Assembly: GCF_900103405.1 (NCBI RefSeq)
Contig: NZ_FNHX01000004.1
Location: 372,001-436,000, forward strand
Length of the DNA: 64,000 nucleotides
Source of the DNA: Polaromonas sp. JS666
Lineage (GTDB): Bacteria > Pseudomonadota > Gammaproteobacteria > Burkholderiales > Burkholderiaceae_C
Direction: 5' to 3'
The translations under genes and the position numbers were made by a program. Position 1 is the stretch's first letter; each line of letters starts with the position of its first letter. Shown here in pieces: positions 46,524-58,595 of this stretch. Below the pieces are notes generated by a model. It saw nothing but the letters and a program-made list of their open reading frames with translations. It was not told where the DNA came from and did no database searches.

Positions 46524-47945
46524 ATGGGACGCACCCTCTACGACAAGATCTGGGACGAGCACGTCGTTCATACCGAAGACGACGGCACGGCCATCCTCTA
46601 CATAGACCGCCACCTGGTGCACGAAGTCACCAGCCCGCAGGCCTTTGAAGGCCTGCGCGAGGCCGGCCGCAAGGTCTGGCGCATCAGCTCCATCGTCGCC
46701 ACCGCCGACCACAACACGCCCACCACCGGCTGGGAACTGGGCTATGACGGCATCACCGACCAGGTCAGCAAGGAACAGATCACCACGTTGGACAGCAACA
46801 TCAAGGAATTTGGCGCGGCCGCCTTCTTCCCCTTCCTCTCCAAACGCCAGGGCATCGTGCACGTCATCGGCCCCGAAAACGGCGCCACCCTGCCCGGCAT
46901 GACGGTGGTCTGCGGCGACTCGCACACCTCCACCCACGGCGCCTTCGGCGCGCTGGCGCACGGCATAGGCACCAGCGAGGTCGAGCACGTGATGGCCACG
47001 CAAACCCTGCTGGCCAAAAAAGCCAAGAACATGCTCGTAAAGGTGGAAGGCAAGCTCGCCCCCGGCCTGACCGGCAAGGACATCGTGCTGGCCATCATCG
47101 GCAAGATAGGCACGGCCGGCGGCACCGGCTACACGATTGAATTCGCCGGCTCGGCGATACGCGCGCTCAGCATGGAAGGCCGCATGACGGTCTGCAACAT
47201 GGCGATTGAAGCCGGCGCGCGCGCCGGCCTGGTCGCCGTCGACCAGAAAACCATCGACTACGTCAAGGGCCGCCTGCTATCGCCCACCGGCGTCGAATGG
47301 GACATGGCCGTCAAATACTGGAACACGCTGCACTCCGATGCCGATGCGAAATTCGATGCCGTGGTCGAGCTCGACGCCAGCCAGATCCTGCCGCAGGTCA
47401 CCTGGGGCACCTCGCCCGAAATGGTGCTGTCGATTGACGACCGCGTGCCCGACCCCGACAAGGAAAAAGACGCCAACAAGCGCGATGCCATCGAACGCGC
47501 CCTGAAATACATGGGCCTGGAGCCCGGCAAGGCGCTGAACGACCTCTACATCGACAAGGTGTTCATAGGCTCCTGCACCAACAGCCGCATCGAGGACATG
47601 CGCGAAGCCGCCGCCGTGATCAAGAAGATCGGCCAGAAGGTCGCCAAAAACGTCAAGCTCGCACTGGTGGTGCCGGGCTCCGGCCTGGTCAAGGAGCAGG
47701 CCGAGCGCGAAGGCCTGGACAAGATCTTTGTGGCCGCCGGCTTTGAATGGCGCGAACCGGGCTGCTCCATGTGCCTGGCCATGAACGCCGACCGGCTGGA
47801 GCCGGGCGAGCGCTGCGCCTCCACCAGCAACCGCAACTTCGAAGGCCGCCAGGGCGCCGGCGGACGCACCCACCTGGTCAGCCCCGCCATGGCGGCGGCG
47901 GCGGCCGTGCACGGCCACTTTGTCGATATCCGCAAGTTTGTCTAA
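46524..47945 (+). CDS. leuC: 3-isopropylmalate dehydratase large subunit
   Basis: Large subunit of isopropylmalate isomerase in leucine synthesis, 473 residues. It has [39 protein letters not shown], and the [4Fe-4S] ligands in [16 protein letters not shown] and [13 protein letters not shown] 46524 follows AAGGA. First of leuC-ecn-leuD-lipoprotein-leuB. Confidence 0.97.
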   Translation: MGRTLYDKIWDEHVVHTEDDGTAILYIDRHLVHEVTSPQAFEGLREAGRKVWRISSIVATADHNTPTTGWELGYDGITDQVSKEQITTLDSNIKEFGAAAFFPFLSKRQGIVHVIGPENGATLPGMTVVCGDSHTSTHGAFGALAHGIGTSEVEHVMATQTLLAKKAKNMLVKVEGKLAPGLTGKDIVLAIIGKIGTAGGTGYTIEFAGSAIRALSMEGRMTVCNMAIEAGARAGLVAVDQKTIDYVKGRLLSPTGVEWDMAVKYWNTLHSDADAKFDAVVELDASQILPQVTWGTSPEMVLSIDDRVPDPDKEKDANKRDAIERALKYMGLEPGKALNDLYIDKVFIGSCTNSRIEDMREAAAVIKKIGQKVAKNVKLALVVPGSGLVKEQAEREGLDKIFVAAGFEWREPGCSMCLAMNADRLEPGERCASTSNRNFEGRQGAGGRTHLVSPAMAAAAAVHGHFVDIRKFV

Positions 47946-47969
47946 CCCGAGCCACAGGAGGAACTTCCC

Positions 47970-48107
47970 ATGAAAAAAATCACCACCCTGCTCGCGCTGT
48001 CGCTGGTGTCCGTGACCCTGCTGCTGGCCGGCTGCAACACCTTCCGCGGTGTCGGCCAGGACGTCCAGAAAGTCGGCGAGAAAATCGAAAACGCGGCGAA
48101 GAAGTAA
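47970..48107 (+). CDS. Entericidin A/B-like small lipoprotein
   Basis: A 45-residue lipoprotein gene inside the leu operon. It begins MKKITTLLALSLVSVTLLLA, has the lipobox LLAGC (Cys 22), and the mature part NTFRGVGQDVQKVGEKIENA is the amphipathic entericidin pattern. AGGAGG precedes ATG 47970. It lies 24 bases after leuC and its TAA is followed immediately by the leuD ATG. Entericidins are small envelope lipoproteins linked to stress or programmed lysis in E. coli; the role here is unknown. Confidence 0.88.
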   Translation: MKKITTLLALSLVSVTLLLAGCNTFRGVGQDVQKVGEKIENAAKK

Positions 48108-48758
48108 ATGAAAAAATTCACCCTACACAAGGGCCTCGTGGCCCCCATGGACCGCGAGAACGTCGACACCGACGCCATCATCCCCAAGCAGTTCCTCAAG
48201 TCGATACGCAAGACCGGCTTCGGACCCAACCTGTTTGATGAATGGCGCTACCTGGACGCGGGCTTTCCCGGCCAGGACCCGGCCACGCGCAAACCCAACC
48301 CCGACTTCGTGCTGAACCAGCCGCGCTATGCGGGCGCCTCCATCCTGCTGGCGCGCAAAAACTTCGGCTGCGGCTCCTCGCGCGAACACGCGCCCTGGGC
48401 GCTGGACCAATACGGCTTTCGCGCCATCATCGCGCCCAGCTACGCCGACATCTTCTTTAACAACAGCTTCAAGAACGGCCTGCTGCCCATCGTGCTGCCC
48501 GAAGCGCAGGTGGCCCAGCTGTTCGACGAGGCGCTGGCCTTTCCCGGCTACCAGCTGACGGTGGATCTGGAGCGCCAGGTGATCGTCAAGCCGCAGGGCG
48601 GGGAGCTCCCCTTCGAGGTGCAGGCCTTCCGCAAATACTGCCTGCTCAACGGCCTGGACGACATCGGCCTGACCCTGCGCCAGAGCGACAAGATCAAGGC
48701 CTTTGAAGCCGAGCGCCTGGCGACCAAACCCTGGCTGAACCACACGGTGGCGGGTTGA
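48108..48758 (+). CDS. leuD: 3-isopropylmalate dehydratase small subunit
   Basis: Small subunit of isopropylmalate isomerase, 216 residues. It has [40 protein letters not shown], and [20 protein letters not shown]. Starts directly after the entericidin stop (TAA|ATG) and its TGA overlaps the next ATG (TGATG). Confidence 0.97.
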   Translation: MKKFTLHKGLVAPMDRENVDTDAIIPKQFLKSIRKTGFGPNLFDEWRYLDAGFPGQDPATRKPNPDFVLNQPRYAGASILLARKNFGCGSSREHAPWALDQYGFRAIIAPSYADIFFNNSFKNGLLPIVLPEAQVAQLFDEALAFPGYQLTVDLERQVIVKPQGGELPFEVQAFRKYCLLNGLDDIGLTLRQSDKIKAFEAERLATKPWLNHTVAG

Positions 48759-49341
48759 TGCTCGCCGCGCGCCGTTTTATTCGAAGCCTGCGCTGTTGGG
48801 CGGGCGCGATGATGGTGGGACTGCTGGGCTGCACCGCGGTATATGGCCAAAGTGCTGCGCCGTCTGTGCTGGTGCTGGGTGGAGCCTCGCACACCCAGTC
48901 CGGGTTTTCGGATCCCAGGATTCAGCGTTTCTATACGGCAACCGCCGCGAACGCAGCAGAGCAAATGGCCGAGGCCCTGGAAAAGGCCGGCGTGCGCAAC
49001 ACCAAATTCATTGTCTGGTCGAAATACCCGGAATACCAGCAGGAGCTAGGCAACAACATCGCGGCTTGCGACTGCAACTTTTTGCTGCAAGTCTCGTTCG
49101 GAAAAGACGTCGCCGCTTCCCCACAAGTCCTGTTTCTTGAATACCAGTTGATGTACCTCGCCAAGTCTGCGTCGCAACAACCGGGATTCGAGCAAGCCAA
49201 GCTTGAAGCCAGGTTCAAGCGCCACTTTGACATTCCCATTACCAACGACATCCTCGGAGAAGGAAAATTTCCGAGCTTCGCAACCGAAATCGCCGGCGAA
49301 ATCGTCAAGTCCGGCGCTTTGACAACCAACTCAAACTCCAA

Positions 49342-49345
<4 letters not shown>
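48758..49345 (+). CDS. Putative lipoprotein of unknown function inserted between leuD and leuB
   Basis: A 195-residue exported protein I do not recognise. The N-terminus has a signal sequence with a possible lipobox ([10 protein letters not shown], Cys 24). The mature part starts with [20 protein letters not shown], and has [19 protein letters not shown], an [15 protein letters not shown] segment and a hydrophilic C-terminus ([17 protein letters not shown]). Base composition is visibly less GC-rich than the flanking leu genes, hinting at acquisition. It overlaps leuD by one base (TGATG) and leuB by four (ATGA), so it is fully embedded in the operon. Confidence 0.7.
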
Positions 49346-50412
<1,067 letters not shown>

Positions 50413-50429
50413 CGTTTTTTTGCCGCAAA

Positions 50430-50467
50430 CTGCCTCAAACCACGGTTTTACCGACGGTTTGAGGCAG
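50430..50467 (+). repeat. 12-bp perfect inverted repeat downstream of leuB
   Basis: CTGCCTCAAACC (50430-50441) and GGTTTGAGGCAG (50456-50467) enclose a 14-base loop that can itself form CGG-TTTTA-CCG. No T-run follows, so it is not a textbook terminator. It could act as an mRNA 3'-end stabiliser or Rho-assisted stop for the leu operon. Confidence 0.5.
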
Positions 50468-50496
50468 CTGTCAGCCTAGTCAAAGCCAAGCCTGGC

Positions 50497-50502
50497 TACA
50501 AT
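50497..50502 (+). promoter_or_regulatory. -10 element upstream of the asd leader ORF
   Basis: TACAAT is eight bases before the ATG at 50511, so initiation near 50509 would give a leaderless message. No good -35 hexamer is visible 16-18 bases upstream, so strength is uncertain. Confidence 0.5.
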
Positions 50503-50510
50503 CGACACCT

Positions 50511-50615
50511 ATGCGCAAAAACCCCGCTTTCACCCACTGCCCCGCCGCCCTGCGCGCGGGTCATGGCGCGCCGGTTTTTGCCCAGATCACCAAAACGACC
50601 ACCATTAAAGGCTAG
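50511..50615 (+). CDS. Candidate asd leader peptide (34 residues)
   Basis: An ATG-to-TAG ORF of 34 codons lies in the 285-base gap before asd. It starts MRKNPAFTHCPAALR and ends APVFAQITKTTTIKG. Eight of the last ten codons before the stop specify Ile, Thr or Lys, amino acids made from aspartate semialdehyde, as in Thr/Ile-rich thr operon leaders. A small AGGCT-AGCA-AGCCT hairpin spans its stop codon (50609-50622). A second hairpin (50639-50655) and T-rich stretches precede the asd ribosome site. No strict terminator is formed, so mechanism is open; the ORF could also be chance. Confidence 0.5.
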   Translation: MRKNPAFTHCPAALRAGHGAPVFAQITKTTTIKG

Positions 50616-50697
50616 CAAGCCTGGTTCGTCGTGCCCTGCCGGCTCGATGAGCCGGGCCCAAAAGCCATATTTTTGACTTTTTGAAGGGGCAGTTCCA

Positions 50698-51837
50698 ATG
50701 AAACTCAAAGGCAATCTCACAGGGCTCGTCGGTTGGCGCGGCATGGTCGGCTCGGTCCTGATCGACCGCATGCAGGCCGAGGGCGATTTCGACCTGATCG
50801 AGCCGGTGTTCTTTTCGACCTCCAACGCGGGCGGCAAAGCCCCCGCCCAGGCGAAGAACGAGACCACGCTCAAAAACGCCTTTGACATTGAAGCGCTCAA
50901 GAAGTGCGACGTCATCATCACGGCCCAGGGCGGCGACTACACCTCCGAAGTCTTCCCCAAGCTGCGCGCGGCCGGCTGGAAGGGCCACTGGATAGACGCG
51001 GCCTCCACGCTGCGCATGAACGACGACGCCGTCATCATCCTGGACCCGGTCAACCTGCCGGTGATCCAGAACGCGCTGGCCAAGGGCGGCAGCAACTGGA
51101 TTGGCGGCAACTGCACGGTCAGCTGCATGCTGATGGGCGTGGGCGCGCTGTACAAGGCCGGCCTGGTCGAGTGGATGACCAGCATGACCTACCAGGCGGC
51201 TTCGGGCGGCGGCGCGCAGCACATGCGCGAATTGCTCACGCAGTTCGGCACGCTCAACAGCGAAGTCCGCTCGCTGCTGGACGACCCCAAGTCCGCCATC
51301 CTTGAAATCGACCGCCGCATCCTGGCCAAACAACAGGGCTTGAGCACCAGTGAGACCGCCAACTTCGGCGTGCCGCTGGGCGGCTCGCTGATTCCCTGGA
51401 TCGACAAGGACCTGGGCAACGGCATGAGCAAGGAAGAATGGAAGGGCGGCGCCGAGACCAACAAGATCTTGGGCCAGGGCGCGAGCTTCGGCACGGCCGA
51501 AACCCCCGTGGACGGCTTCTGTGTGCGCATAGGCGCGATGCGCTGCCACAGCCAGGCGCTGACCTTCAAGCTCAAGAAGGACGTGCCGCTGGCCGACATC
51601 GAGGCCATGATCGCAGCCGACAACGAGTGGGTCAAAGTCGTGCCCAACACGCGCGAAGCTTCCATCAAGGACCTCACACCCGTGGCCGTCACCGGCACCA
51701 TGCAGATCCCGGTGGGCCGGCTGCGCAAGCTGGCCATGGGCCCCGACTACCTGGGTGCGTTCACGGTGGGCGACCAGCTGCTGTGGGGCGCCGCCGAGCC
51801 GCTGCGCCGCATGCTGCGCATCCTGCTGCAGGCCTGA
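50698..51837 (+). CDS. asd: Aspartate-semialdehyde dehydrogenase
   Basis: Reduces aspartyl phosphate to aspartate semialdehyde, the branch point to Lys, Thr, Met and Ile. The 379-residue enzyme has [48 protein letters not shown], the catalytic Cys in [14 protein letters not shown], and [14 protein letters not shown]. It begins at ATG 50698 after AAGGGG. It lies downstream of a candidate leader peptide. Confidence 0.97.
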   Translation: MKLKGNLTGLVGWRGMVGSVLIDRMQAEGDFDLIEPVFFSTSNAGGKAPAQAKNETTLKNAFDIEALKKCDVIITAQGGDYTSEVFPKLRAAGWKGHWIDAASTLRMNDDAVIILDPVNLPVIQNALAKGGSNWIGGNCTVSCMLMGVGALYKAGLVEWMTSMTYQAASGGGAQHMRELLTQFGTLNSEVRSLLDDPKSAILEIDRRILAKQQGLSTSETANFGVPLGGSLIPWIDKDLGNGMSKEEWKGGAETNKILGQGASFGTAETPVDGFCVRIGAMRCHSQALTFKLKKDVPLADIEAMIAADNEWVKVVPNTREASIKDLTPVAVTGTMQIPVGRLRKLAMGPDYLGAFTVGDQLLWGAAEPLRRMLRILLQA

Positions 51838-52090
51838 AATAATGAAGGTGAGCGGCTGCCAACATGCAGCCGCCCATCCGTAACTACATGTCACAGGACG
51901 TTGTCGTCAGACAACATCCGAAACTTGTAAGTTGCTGCTAACTCGCTGTGTCAAAACTTAAGTGGTGTCTTAGCTTGTCAGCCTAATGCCTTGATGTTAA
52001 GGTTGTTTTTCGAAAATTCGCATCGAGGTTTTTGTGCGCATAAGCAGAATAAAGTTACATGCAGACCGAGCACTGGAGGCTCACAACCCC

Positions 52091-54865
52091 ATGAATAATC
52101 GCGGTCGTTGGCGCATAGGCGCCCTGGCAAGTGCCATTGCACTGCTCGGCAGCCTGGCAAGTCTGGAAGCCCACGCGCTCGCGCTGGGCCGGATCACAGT
52201 TCAGTCGGCATTGGGCGAGCCCCTTCGCGCGGAAATCGAGATTGCCGACATCAGGCCCGATGAAGCGTCCAGCCTCAAGGCTGGCGTGGCCCCACCCGAT
52301 ACCTTCAAGGCCGCAGGGCTTGAATACGGCAGCGTGGTTTCCGGCGTCGAGGTCAGCCTGCAGCGGCGCCCCGACGGCCGCTCCTTTCTGCGCTTGAGCA
52401 GCAGCCGCCCCGTCACCGAGCCTTTTGTCGACCTGATCCTGGAAGCCAGCTGGGCCAACGGCCGTATCACGCGCGACTACACCATGCTGTTCGACCCGCC
52501 GGCCCTGCGCTCGGGCAGCTCCGCAGCCGCGCCTACCGCGCCGGTCCTGTCGTCCCGCCCCGCGGCGCCGCCCGCCAAGGGCATTGCCTCCATTCCCTAC
52601 TCGCCGCCGGCCGGCCCCAGCACCCGGCCCGCGCCGGTCGCCAAGGCCCCTGCCGCGCCCCTCGAGAAAGTGCCCGCCGGCGGTGACAAACAGGTTACCG
52701 TCAAGAGCGGCGACACCGCCGGCAAGATCGCCGCCCAGAACAAGCCCGCCAGCGTGTCGCTGGACCAGATGCTGGTGGCCCTGCTGCGCAGCAACCCGGA
52801 CGCCTTCATCGGCGGCAACGTGAACCGCATCAAATCCGGCGCCGTGCTGGACATCCCGAGCGCCGAAACGGCCAGCGCGATTGCCGCCGGTGAAGCCAGC
52901 CAGACCATCGTCGCGCAAAGCAAGGACTTCAACAGCTTCCGCCGCAAACTGGCCGAAGGCGTGCCGGCCACCCAGGTGGCCAGCGCCGACCGCCAGGCCG
53001 GCGGCAAGGTGCAGGCCAAGGTCGAAGACCGCGCACCCGCCAGCAGCACACCCGACAAGCTGACCCTCTCCAAGGGCGCGGTCCAGGGCAAGGCGGCCCC
53101 GACGGCGGCCGAAGACAAGATCGCCAAGGAACGCCAGGCCAAGGAAGCCTCCACGCGGGTGGCCGAACTGTCCAAGAACATCAGCGAACTGAACAAGCTG
53201 GGTGCGGCTCCCGCGGCAGCGCCCGCCGCCAGTGCGGCCAAAGCCCCCGGCGTCGCCGTTCCCGCGCCCGCCAGCGTGCCGGCCCCAGCGGTCGCACCGG
53301 CTCCTGCCGCGGCAACCACCCCTGCCGCGTCCGCCCCGGCCAGCAAGCCGGCATCGGCACCGACCGCTGCCGCCGTCACACCGCCGGCAGTTGCCGGTAG
53401 CGCGCCGGCGCCGGCAGCCGCCGCGTCCGCTCCCGCAGCAGCCACTTCTGCCCCTGTGGCGGCGGCCTCCGCCTCCGCCAGCCCCGCCCCGGTAGCTGCG
53501 GCCTCCGAGCCGGCCCCGGCCGCCAGCGCCGCGGTCACGCCGCCTGTGGCTGCCGCCAAAAAACCCGTGGCAGCACCGCCGCCACCGCCTGAACCCAGCC
53601 TGGTCGACGAACTCCTCGACAACCCGCTGATACTGCCCATCGCCGGCGGCCTGCTGTTGCTGCTCGCCGGTTTCGGCTTTTACCGCTACCGCCAGCGCGG
53701 CGGCGCGGCCCAGGTCGACAGTTCCTTCCTCGAAAGCAGGCTGCAGCCCGATTCTTTTTTCGGCGCCAGCGGCGGCCAAAGGATTGACACGAATGAAGGC
53801 AACGCCACAGGCTCGTCCCTGGTGTATTCGCCCAGTCAATTGGATGCCGCTGGCGACGTCGACCCCGTAGCCGAAGCCGATGTGTACCTGGCCTATGGAC
53901 GCGACCTGCAGGCCGAGGAAATCCTCAAGGAAGCCATGCGCACCAGCCCGATGCGCGTGGCCATCCATGCCAAGCTGATGGAAATCTACGCCAAGCGCCG
54001 TGACAGCAAGGCGTTTGAGACCGTCGCCATCGAGGCTTTCAACCTCACCCACGGTAGCGGTCCCGAGTGGGCCTACATCACCGAAATGGGCCGCGAACTC
54101 GACCCCGCCAACCCGATGTACCAGCCGGGCGGGCAGCCCGCCGGCGCCGGCCATGGCGGCAGCACCTCGGCCTTCAGCCCGGGCGGCACCGTGGCCATGG
54201 TGGCACAACCGGCGCACGTCCCCGCGCCCACGCCTTCCGTGGATGTCGACCTCGACCTGGACTTCTCGCTCGGTGACGAACCCAGTGAGCCGACCACGCC
54301 GGCCGCCATCTCGGCCCCGCCGCCTCCGCCGCCGGCACCCGTGCGCGTCGAGCCCACGGTGGCCATGAAGGCGCCGGAACCCGCTCCCCTGAACATGGAT
54401 TTCAGCAGCGCCACGGTAGCGCTCCCGACGGCCACGCCGCCGGCCGCCAAACCCGCCGCCGCGCCCGAGGCCTCTTTCCTCGATGAAGGCCTGAACTTCA
54501 CGCCCGAGCCGTTCACACCAGCGCCCAAACCGGCACCGGCACCCGCCCCCGTGAAGGCGGCGGCGCCCGCGCCGGCCCCTGCGCCAGCGGCAGCTCCGGC
54601 ACCGGCGGCTGACAACGGCATGCTGGAATTCGACCTCGGTTCGCTGTCGCTGGACCTCAACGGCCCCACCACGGAAAGCCCTGCCCATCCCGAGGAAGCC
54701 TTGTCCATGTCCGGAGACCCGCTGGAAACCAAATTCCTGCTGGCCGAGGAATTCCGTTCGCTCGGCGATTCCGATGGCGCCAGGTCCCTGGCCGAAGAAG
54801 TGATGGCCGAAGCCAAGGGCCCGCTGAAGGTCAAGGCACAGGCCTTCCTGAACGCCCTGTCGTGA
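52091..54865 (+). CDS. fimV: FimV-like polar scaffold protein (LysM, TPR-like)
   Basis: A 924-residue inner-membrane protein of the FimV/HubP type, involved in polar organisation and type IV pilus function. Order: signal peptide; conserved FimV N-terminal domain (LGRITVQSALGEPLRAEIEI); LysM domain near residues 200-260 (KQVTVKSGDTAGKIAAQNKP); short coiled coil; a long Ala/Pro-rich periplasmic linker; a transmembrane helix at about 511-534 (ILPIAGGLLLLLAGFGFYRY). The cytoplasmic part has TPR-like repeats and a C-terminal FimV motif (ETKFLLAEEFRSLGDSDGA). ATG 52091 gives a good signal peptide and follows GGAGG (11-base spacing). GTG 52034 with GAGG is an alternative. Confidence 0.9.
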   Translation: MNNRGRWRIGALASAIALLGSLASLEAHALALGRITVQSALGEPLRAEIEIADIRPDEASSLKAGVAPPDTFKAAGLEYGSVVSGVEVSLQRRPDGRSFLRLSSSRPVTEPFVDLILEASWANGRITRDYTMLFDPPALRSGSSAAAPTAPVLSSRPAAPPAKGIASIPYSPPAGPSTRPAPVAKAPAAPLEKVPAGGDKQVTVKSGDTAGKIAAQNKPASVSLDQMLVALLRSNPDAFIGGNVNRIKSGAVLDIPSAETASAIAAGEASQTIVAQSKDFNSFRRKLAEGVPATQVASADRQAGGKVQAKVEDRAPASSTPDKLTLSKGAVQGKAAPTAAEDKIAKERQAKEASTRVAELSKNISELNKLGAAPAAAPAASAAKAPGVAVPAPASVPAPAVAPAPAAATTPAASAPASKPASAPTAAAVTPPAVAGSAPAPAAAASAPAAATSAPVAAASASASPAPVAAASEPAPAASAAVTPPVAAAKKPVAAPPPPPEPSLVDELLDNPLILPIAGGLLLLLAGFGFYRYRQRGGAAQVDSSFLESRLQPDSFFGASGGQRIDTNEGNATGSSLVYSPSQLDAAGDVDPVAEADVYLAYGRDLQAEEILKEAMRTSPMRVAIHAKLMEIYAKRRDSKAFETVAIEAFNLTHGSGPEWAYITEMGRELDPANPMYQPGGQPAGAGHGGSTSAFSPGGTVAMVAQPAHVPAPTPSVDVDLDLDFSLGDEPSEPTTPAAISAPPPPPPAPVRVEPTVAMKAPEPAPLNMDFSSATVALPTATPPAAKPAAAPEASFLDEGLNFTPEPFTPAPKPAPAPAPVKAAAPAPAPAPAAAPAPAADNGMLEFDLGSLSLDLNGPTTESPAHPEEALSMSGDPLETKFLLAEEFRSLGDSDGARSLAEEVMAEAKGPLKVKAQAFLNALS

Positions 54866-54904
54866 GCGCAGCCTGAACGCGCTGCGTTCACTGCGTGCCC
54901 GCCT

Positions 54905-55699
54905 GTGAGGATCGCACTTGGCATCAGCTATAGCGGCAGCGGCTACGAAGGCTGGCAGAGCCAGCTTTCGGGCAACACGGTCCAGGACAAGCTGGAGCTG
55001 GCGCTCGGCAAATTCGCCGCCCAGCCGATCCGCACGCTGTGCGCCGGCCGCACCGACGCCGGCGTGCACGGCCTCATGCAGGTCGTGCACTTCGACACCC
55101 TGCTGCAGCGCGACATCGCCTCCTGGGTGCGCGGCACCAACACCTTTTTGCCGACCGACATCGCCGTGCAGTGGGCGCGCGAAGTCCCGGACGAATTCCA
55201 TTGCCGCGGCAGCGCCATCGCGCGCCGCTATGCTTACGTGGTGCTGGAGTCGCCGGTGCGGCCCAGCGTGGAAGCCGGGCGCGTCGGCTGGGTCTACCGG
55301 CCGCTGGACGAGACGGCCATGCGCCAGGCCGCCACTCACCTGGTCGGCGAGCATGATTTCAGCTCCTTCCGGGCCGCGCAATGCCAGGCCAAGTCCCCGG
55401 TCAAAACCATCAAGCGCATCACGATCTCGCACCGTGGGGAGCCGGGAGCCCGGTACTGGCGCTTCGAGTTCGAAGCCAACGCCTTTTTGCACCACATGAT
55501 CCGCAATATCATGGGCTGCCTGGTCGCCATAGGCCAGGGCAGCTACCCGCCGGACTGGCTGGCCGGCGTGATGGCTGCGCGCAGCCGCGACGCAGCCGCG
55601 CCCACGTTCTCGCCTGATGGTTTGTACTTCCTGGGGCCGGTGTATGAAGACCACTATGGCCTGCCAAGTCGCACGGCGGCCTATGATTGGCTGCCATGA
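54905..55699 (+). CDS. truA: tRNA pseudouridine(38-40) synthase
   Basis: Converts uridines 38-40 of tRNA anticodon stems to pseudouridine. The 264-residue protein has GISYSGSGYEGWQSQ, the catalytic Asp in CAGRTDAGVHGLMQVVHF, ARRYAYVVL, and FLHHMIRNIMGCLVAIGQG. The start is GTG 54905 after a short gap from fimV. Its stop overlaps the trpF start (ATGA). Confidence 0.96.
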   Translation: MRIALGISYSGSGYEGWQSQLSGNTVQDKLELALGKFAAQPIRTLCAGRTDAGVHGLMQVVHFDTLLQRDIASWVRGTNTFLPTDIAVQWAREVPDEFHCRGSAIARRYAYVVLESPVRPSVEAGRVGWVYRPLDETAMRQAATHLVGEHDFSSFRAAQCQAKSPVKTIKRITISHRGEPGARYWRFEFEANAFLHHMIRNIMGCLVAIGQGSYPPDWLAGVMAARSRDAAAPTFSPDGLYFLGPVYEDHYGLPSRTAAYDWLP

Positions 55700-56404
55700 C
55701 GCCGACACCAATTACCCGTACCCGCATCAAAATCTGCGGCCTGACCCGCGAGGAAGACGTGGATGCCGCCGTGGCGGCCGGGGCGGACGCGGTCGGTTTT
55801 GTGATGTACGAGGCCAGCCCGCGCCATGTGACGGCCGAACGCGCCGCCGAACTGGCCCGCCGCCTGCCGCCCTTTGTGACCCCGGTGCTGCTCTTCGTCA
55901 ACGCGCCCACGGCCCGCATCAGCGCCGCCTGCGCCCTCATGCCCACGGCTTTTCTGCAATTTCACGGGGACGAAACGCCCGAAACCTGCCTGCAGGCCGG
56001 CCGGCCCTTTATGCGCGCGGCGCGCATTCCGCTTGATGAAAAAGCCGCCCCAAACACCCAGGGCAACCCGGGCGGCTTTGATCTCGTAAAATACGCCCAG
56101 GACTTCAAGGCCGCACAAGCCATCCTCCTCGACGCCCATGTCGAGGGTTATGGCGGCGGCGGGAAAACATTCAATTGGTCACTTCTTCCTCCAAACGTCA
56201 ACGCTCACCTCGTTTTGTCTGGTGGATTGACGCCTGCAAACGTGATCGATGGCATTTCGCAAGTCAGGCCGCGTTGCACAACGCTGGCCGTTGATGTCAG
56301 TTCCGGCGTCGAGATTTCCAAGGGAGTCAAAAGCGCCGACAAAATCAACCAATTCGTCGCGGCCGTGCGCGCCGCCGACGAGTTACTTGCAAAGAGTCCC
56401 CATC

Positions 56405-56427
<23 letters not shown>
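55696..56427 (+). CDS. trpF: Phosphoribosylanthranilate isomerase
   Basis: A TIM-barrel enzyme of tryptophan synthesis, 243 residues. It has [20 protein letters not shown] with the catalytic Cys, [49 protein letters not shown] and [29 protein letters not shown] 55696 overlaps the truA stop; the 3' end overlaps trpB by 23 bases. Confidence 0.96.
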
Positions 56428-57669
<1,242 letters not shown>

Positions 57670-57673
<4 letters not shown>

Positions 57674-58488
57674 GCCGCATTGCCGCCACCTTTTCCACAC
57701 TCAAAAGCCAGGGCCGCAAGGCCTTGATTCCTTACGTCACCGCGGGCTTTCCCTTTGCCGACGTCACGCCGGAGCTGATGCATGCCATGGTGGCCGGCGG
57801 CGCCGACGTGATCGAGCTGGGCGTGCCGTTTTCCGACCCCAGCGCCGACGGTCCGGTGATCCAGAAAGCCGGCGACAAAGCCCTGTCCTTCGGCATAGGC
57901 CTGGCCCAGGTGCTGGACATGGTGCGCCAGTTCCGCAGCAAAGACAGCAGCACGCCGGTGGTCCTGATGGGTTACGCCAACCCCGTGGAGCGCTACGACA
58001 TCAAACACGGCGGCGGCAAAACGGAAAGCGCTTTCATCCGCGACGCCGCCCAGGCCGGCGTGGACGGTGTGCTCATCGTCGACTACCCGCCCGAGGAATG
58101 CGTGGAATTCGCCGCCCGGCTGCGCGCGCACAACATGGATTTGATCTTTTTGCTGGCGCCCACCAGCACCGACGCGCGCATGGCCCAGGTGGCCGAAGTC
58201 GCCAGCGGCTATGTCTACTACGTCTCGCTCAAGGGCGTGACGGGCGCCGGCACGCTGGACGTAGGGGCCGTCGAAGCCACGCTGCCGCGCATACGCAAGC
58301 ATGTGAACGTGCCCGTGGGCGTGGGCTTCGGCATACGCGACGCCGCCACGGCCAAGGCCATCGGCAAGGTGGCCGATGCCGTGGTCATAGGCAGCAAAAT
58401 CATCCAGCTGATCGAAAACCAGCCGCGCGACAAGGTGGCCGCCACCGCGCAGGCGTTTTTGCAGGAAATCCGTACTGCTTTGGACTGA
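57670..58488 (+). CDS. trpA: Tryptophan synthase alpha chain
   Basis: Cleaves indole-3-glycerol phosphate to indole; 272 residues. It has [20 protein letters not shown], the catalytic Glu in [45 protein letters not shown] and [16 protein letters not shown]. Start codon overlaps the trpB stop (ATGA). Confidence 0.98.
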
Positions 58489-58595
58489 CTTTCAAGCAGG
58501 CCGGCCTGGGGCCGGACACCGGGCAAACCGGCGCATAATTGCGCTTTTCGCCCGGCAAGCCCCAGGCGCCGCCCGACACCACAAGGACTGACTTC

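Noticed and set aside
50639..50682. Intrinsic terminator (attenuator) before asd
   Set aside because: CCGGCTC-GAT-GAGCCGG is a good hairpin but the T-run begins 15 bases after it, so I do not call a terminator.
54875..54889. GAACGC-GCT-GCGTTC hairpin between fimV and truA
   Set aside because: Six-pair stem without a T-run, expected by chance in this composition.
52055..55711. Minus-strand open frame of over 1,200 codons across fimV and truA
   Set aside because: It is antisense to two well-recognised genes, has Gly/Arg/His-rich low-complexity translation without motifs, and arises from strong GC bias at third positions.
58531..58548. GCGCA-TAAT-TGCGC followed by TTTT between trpA and accD, as terminator or promoter
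   Set aside because: The stem is only five base pairs, and the CATAAT within it has no -35 partner; the signal is too weak either way.
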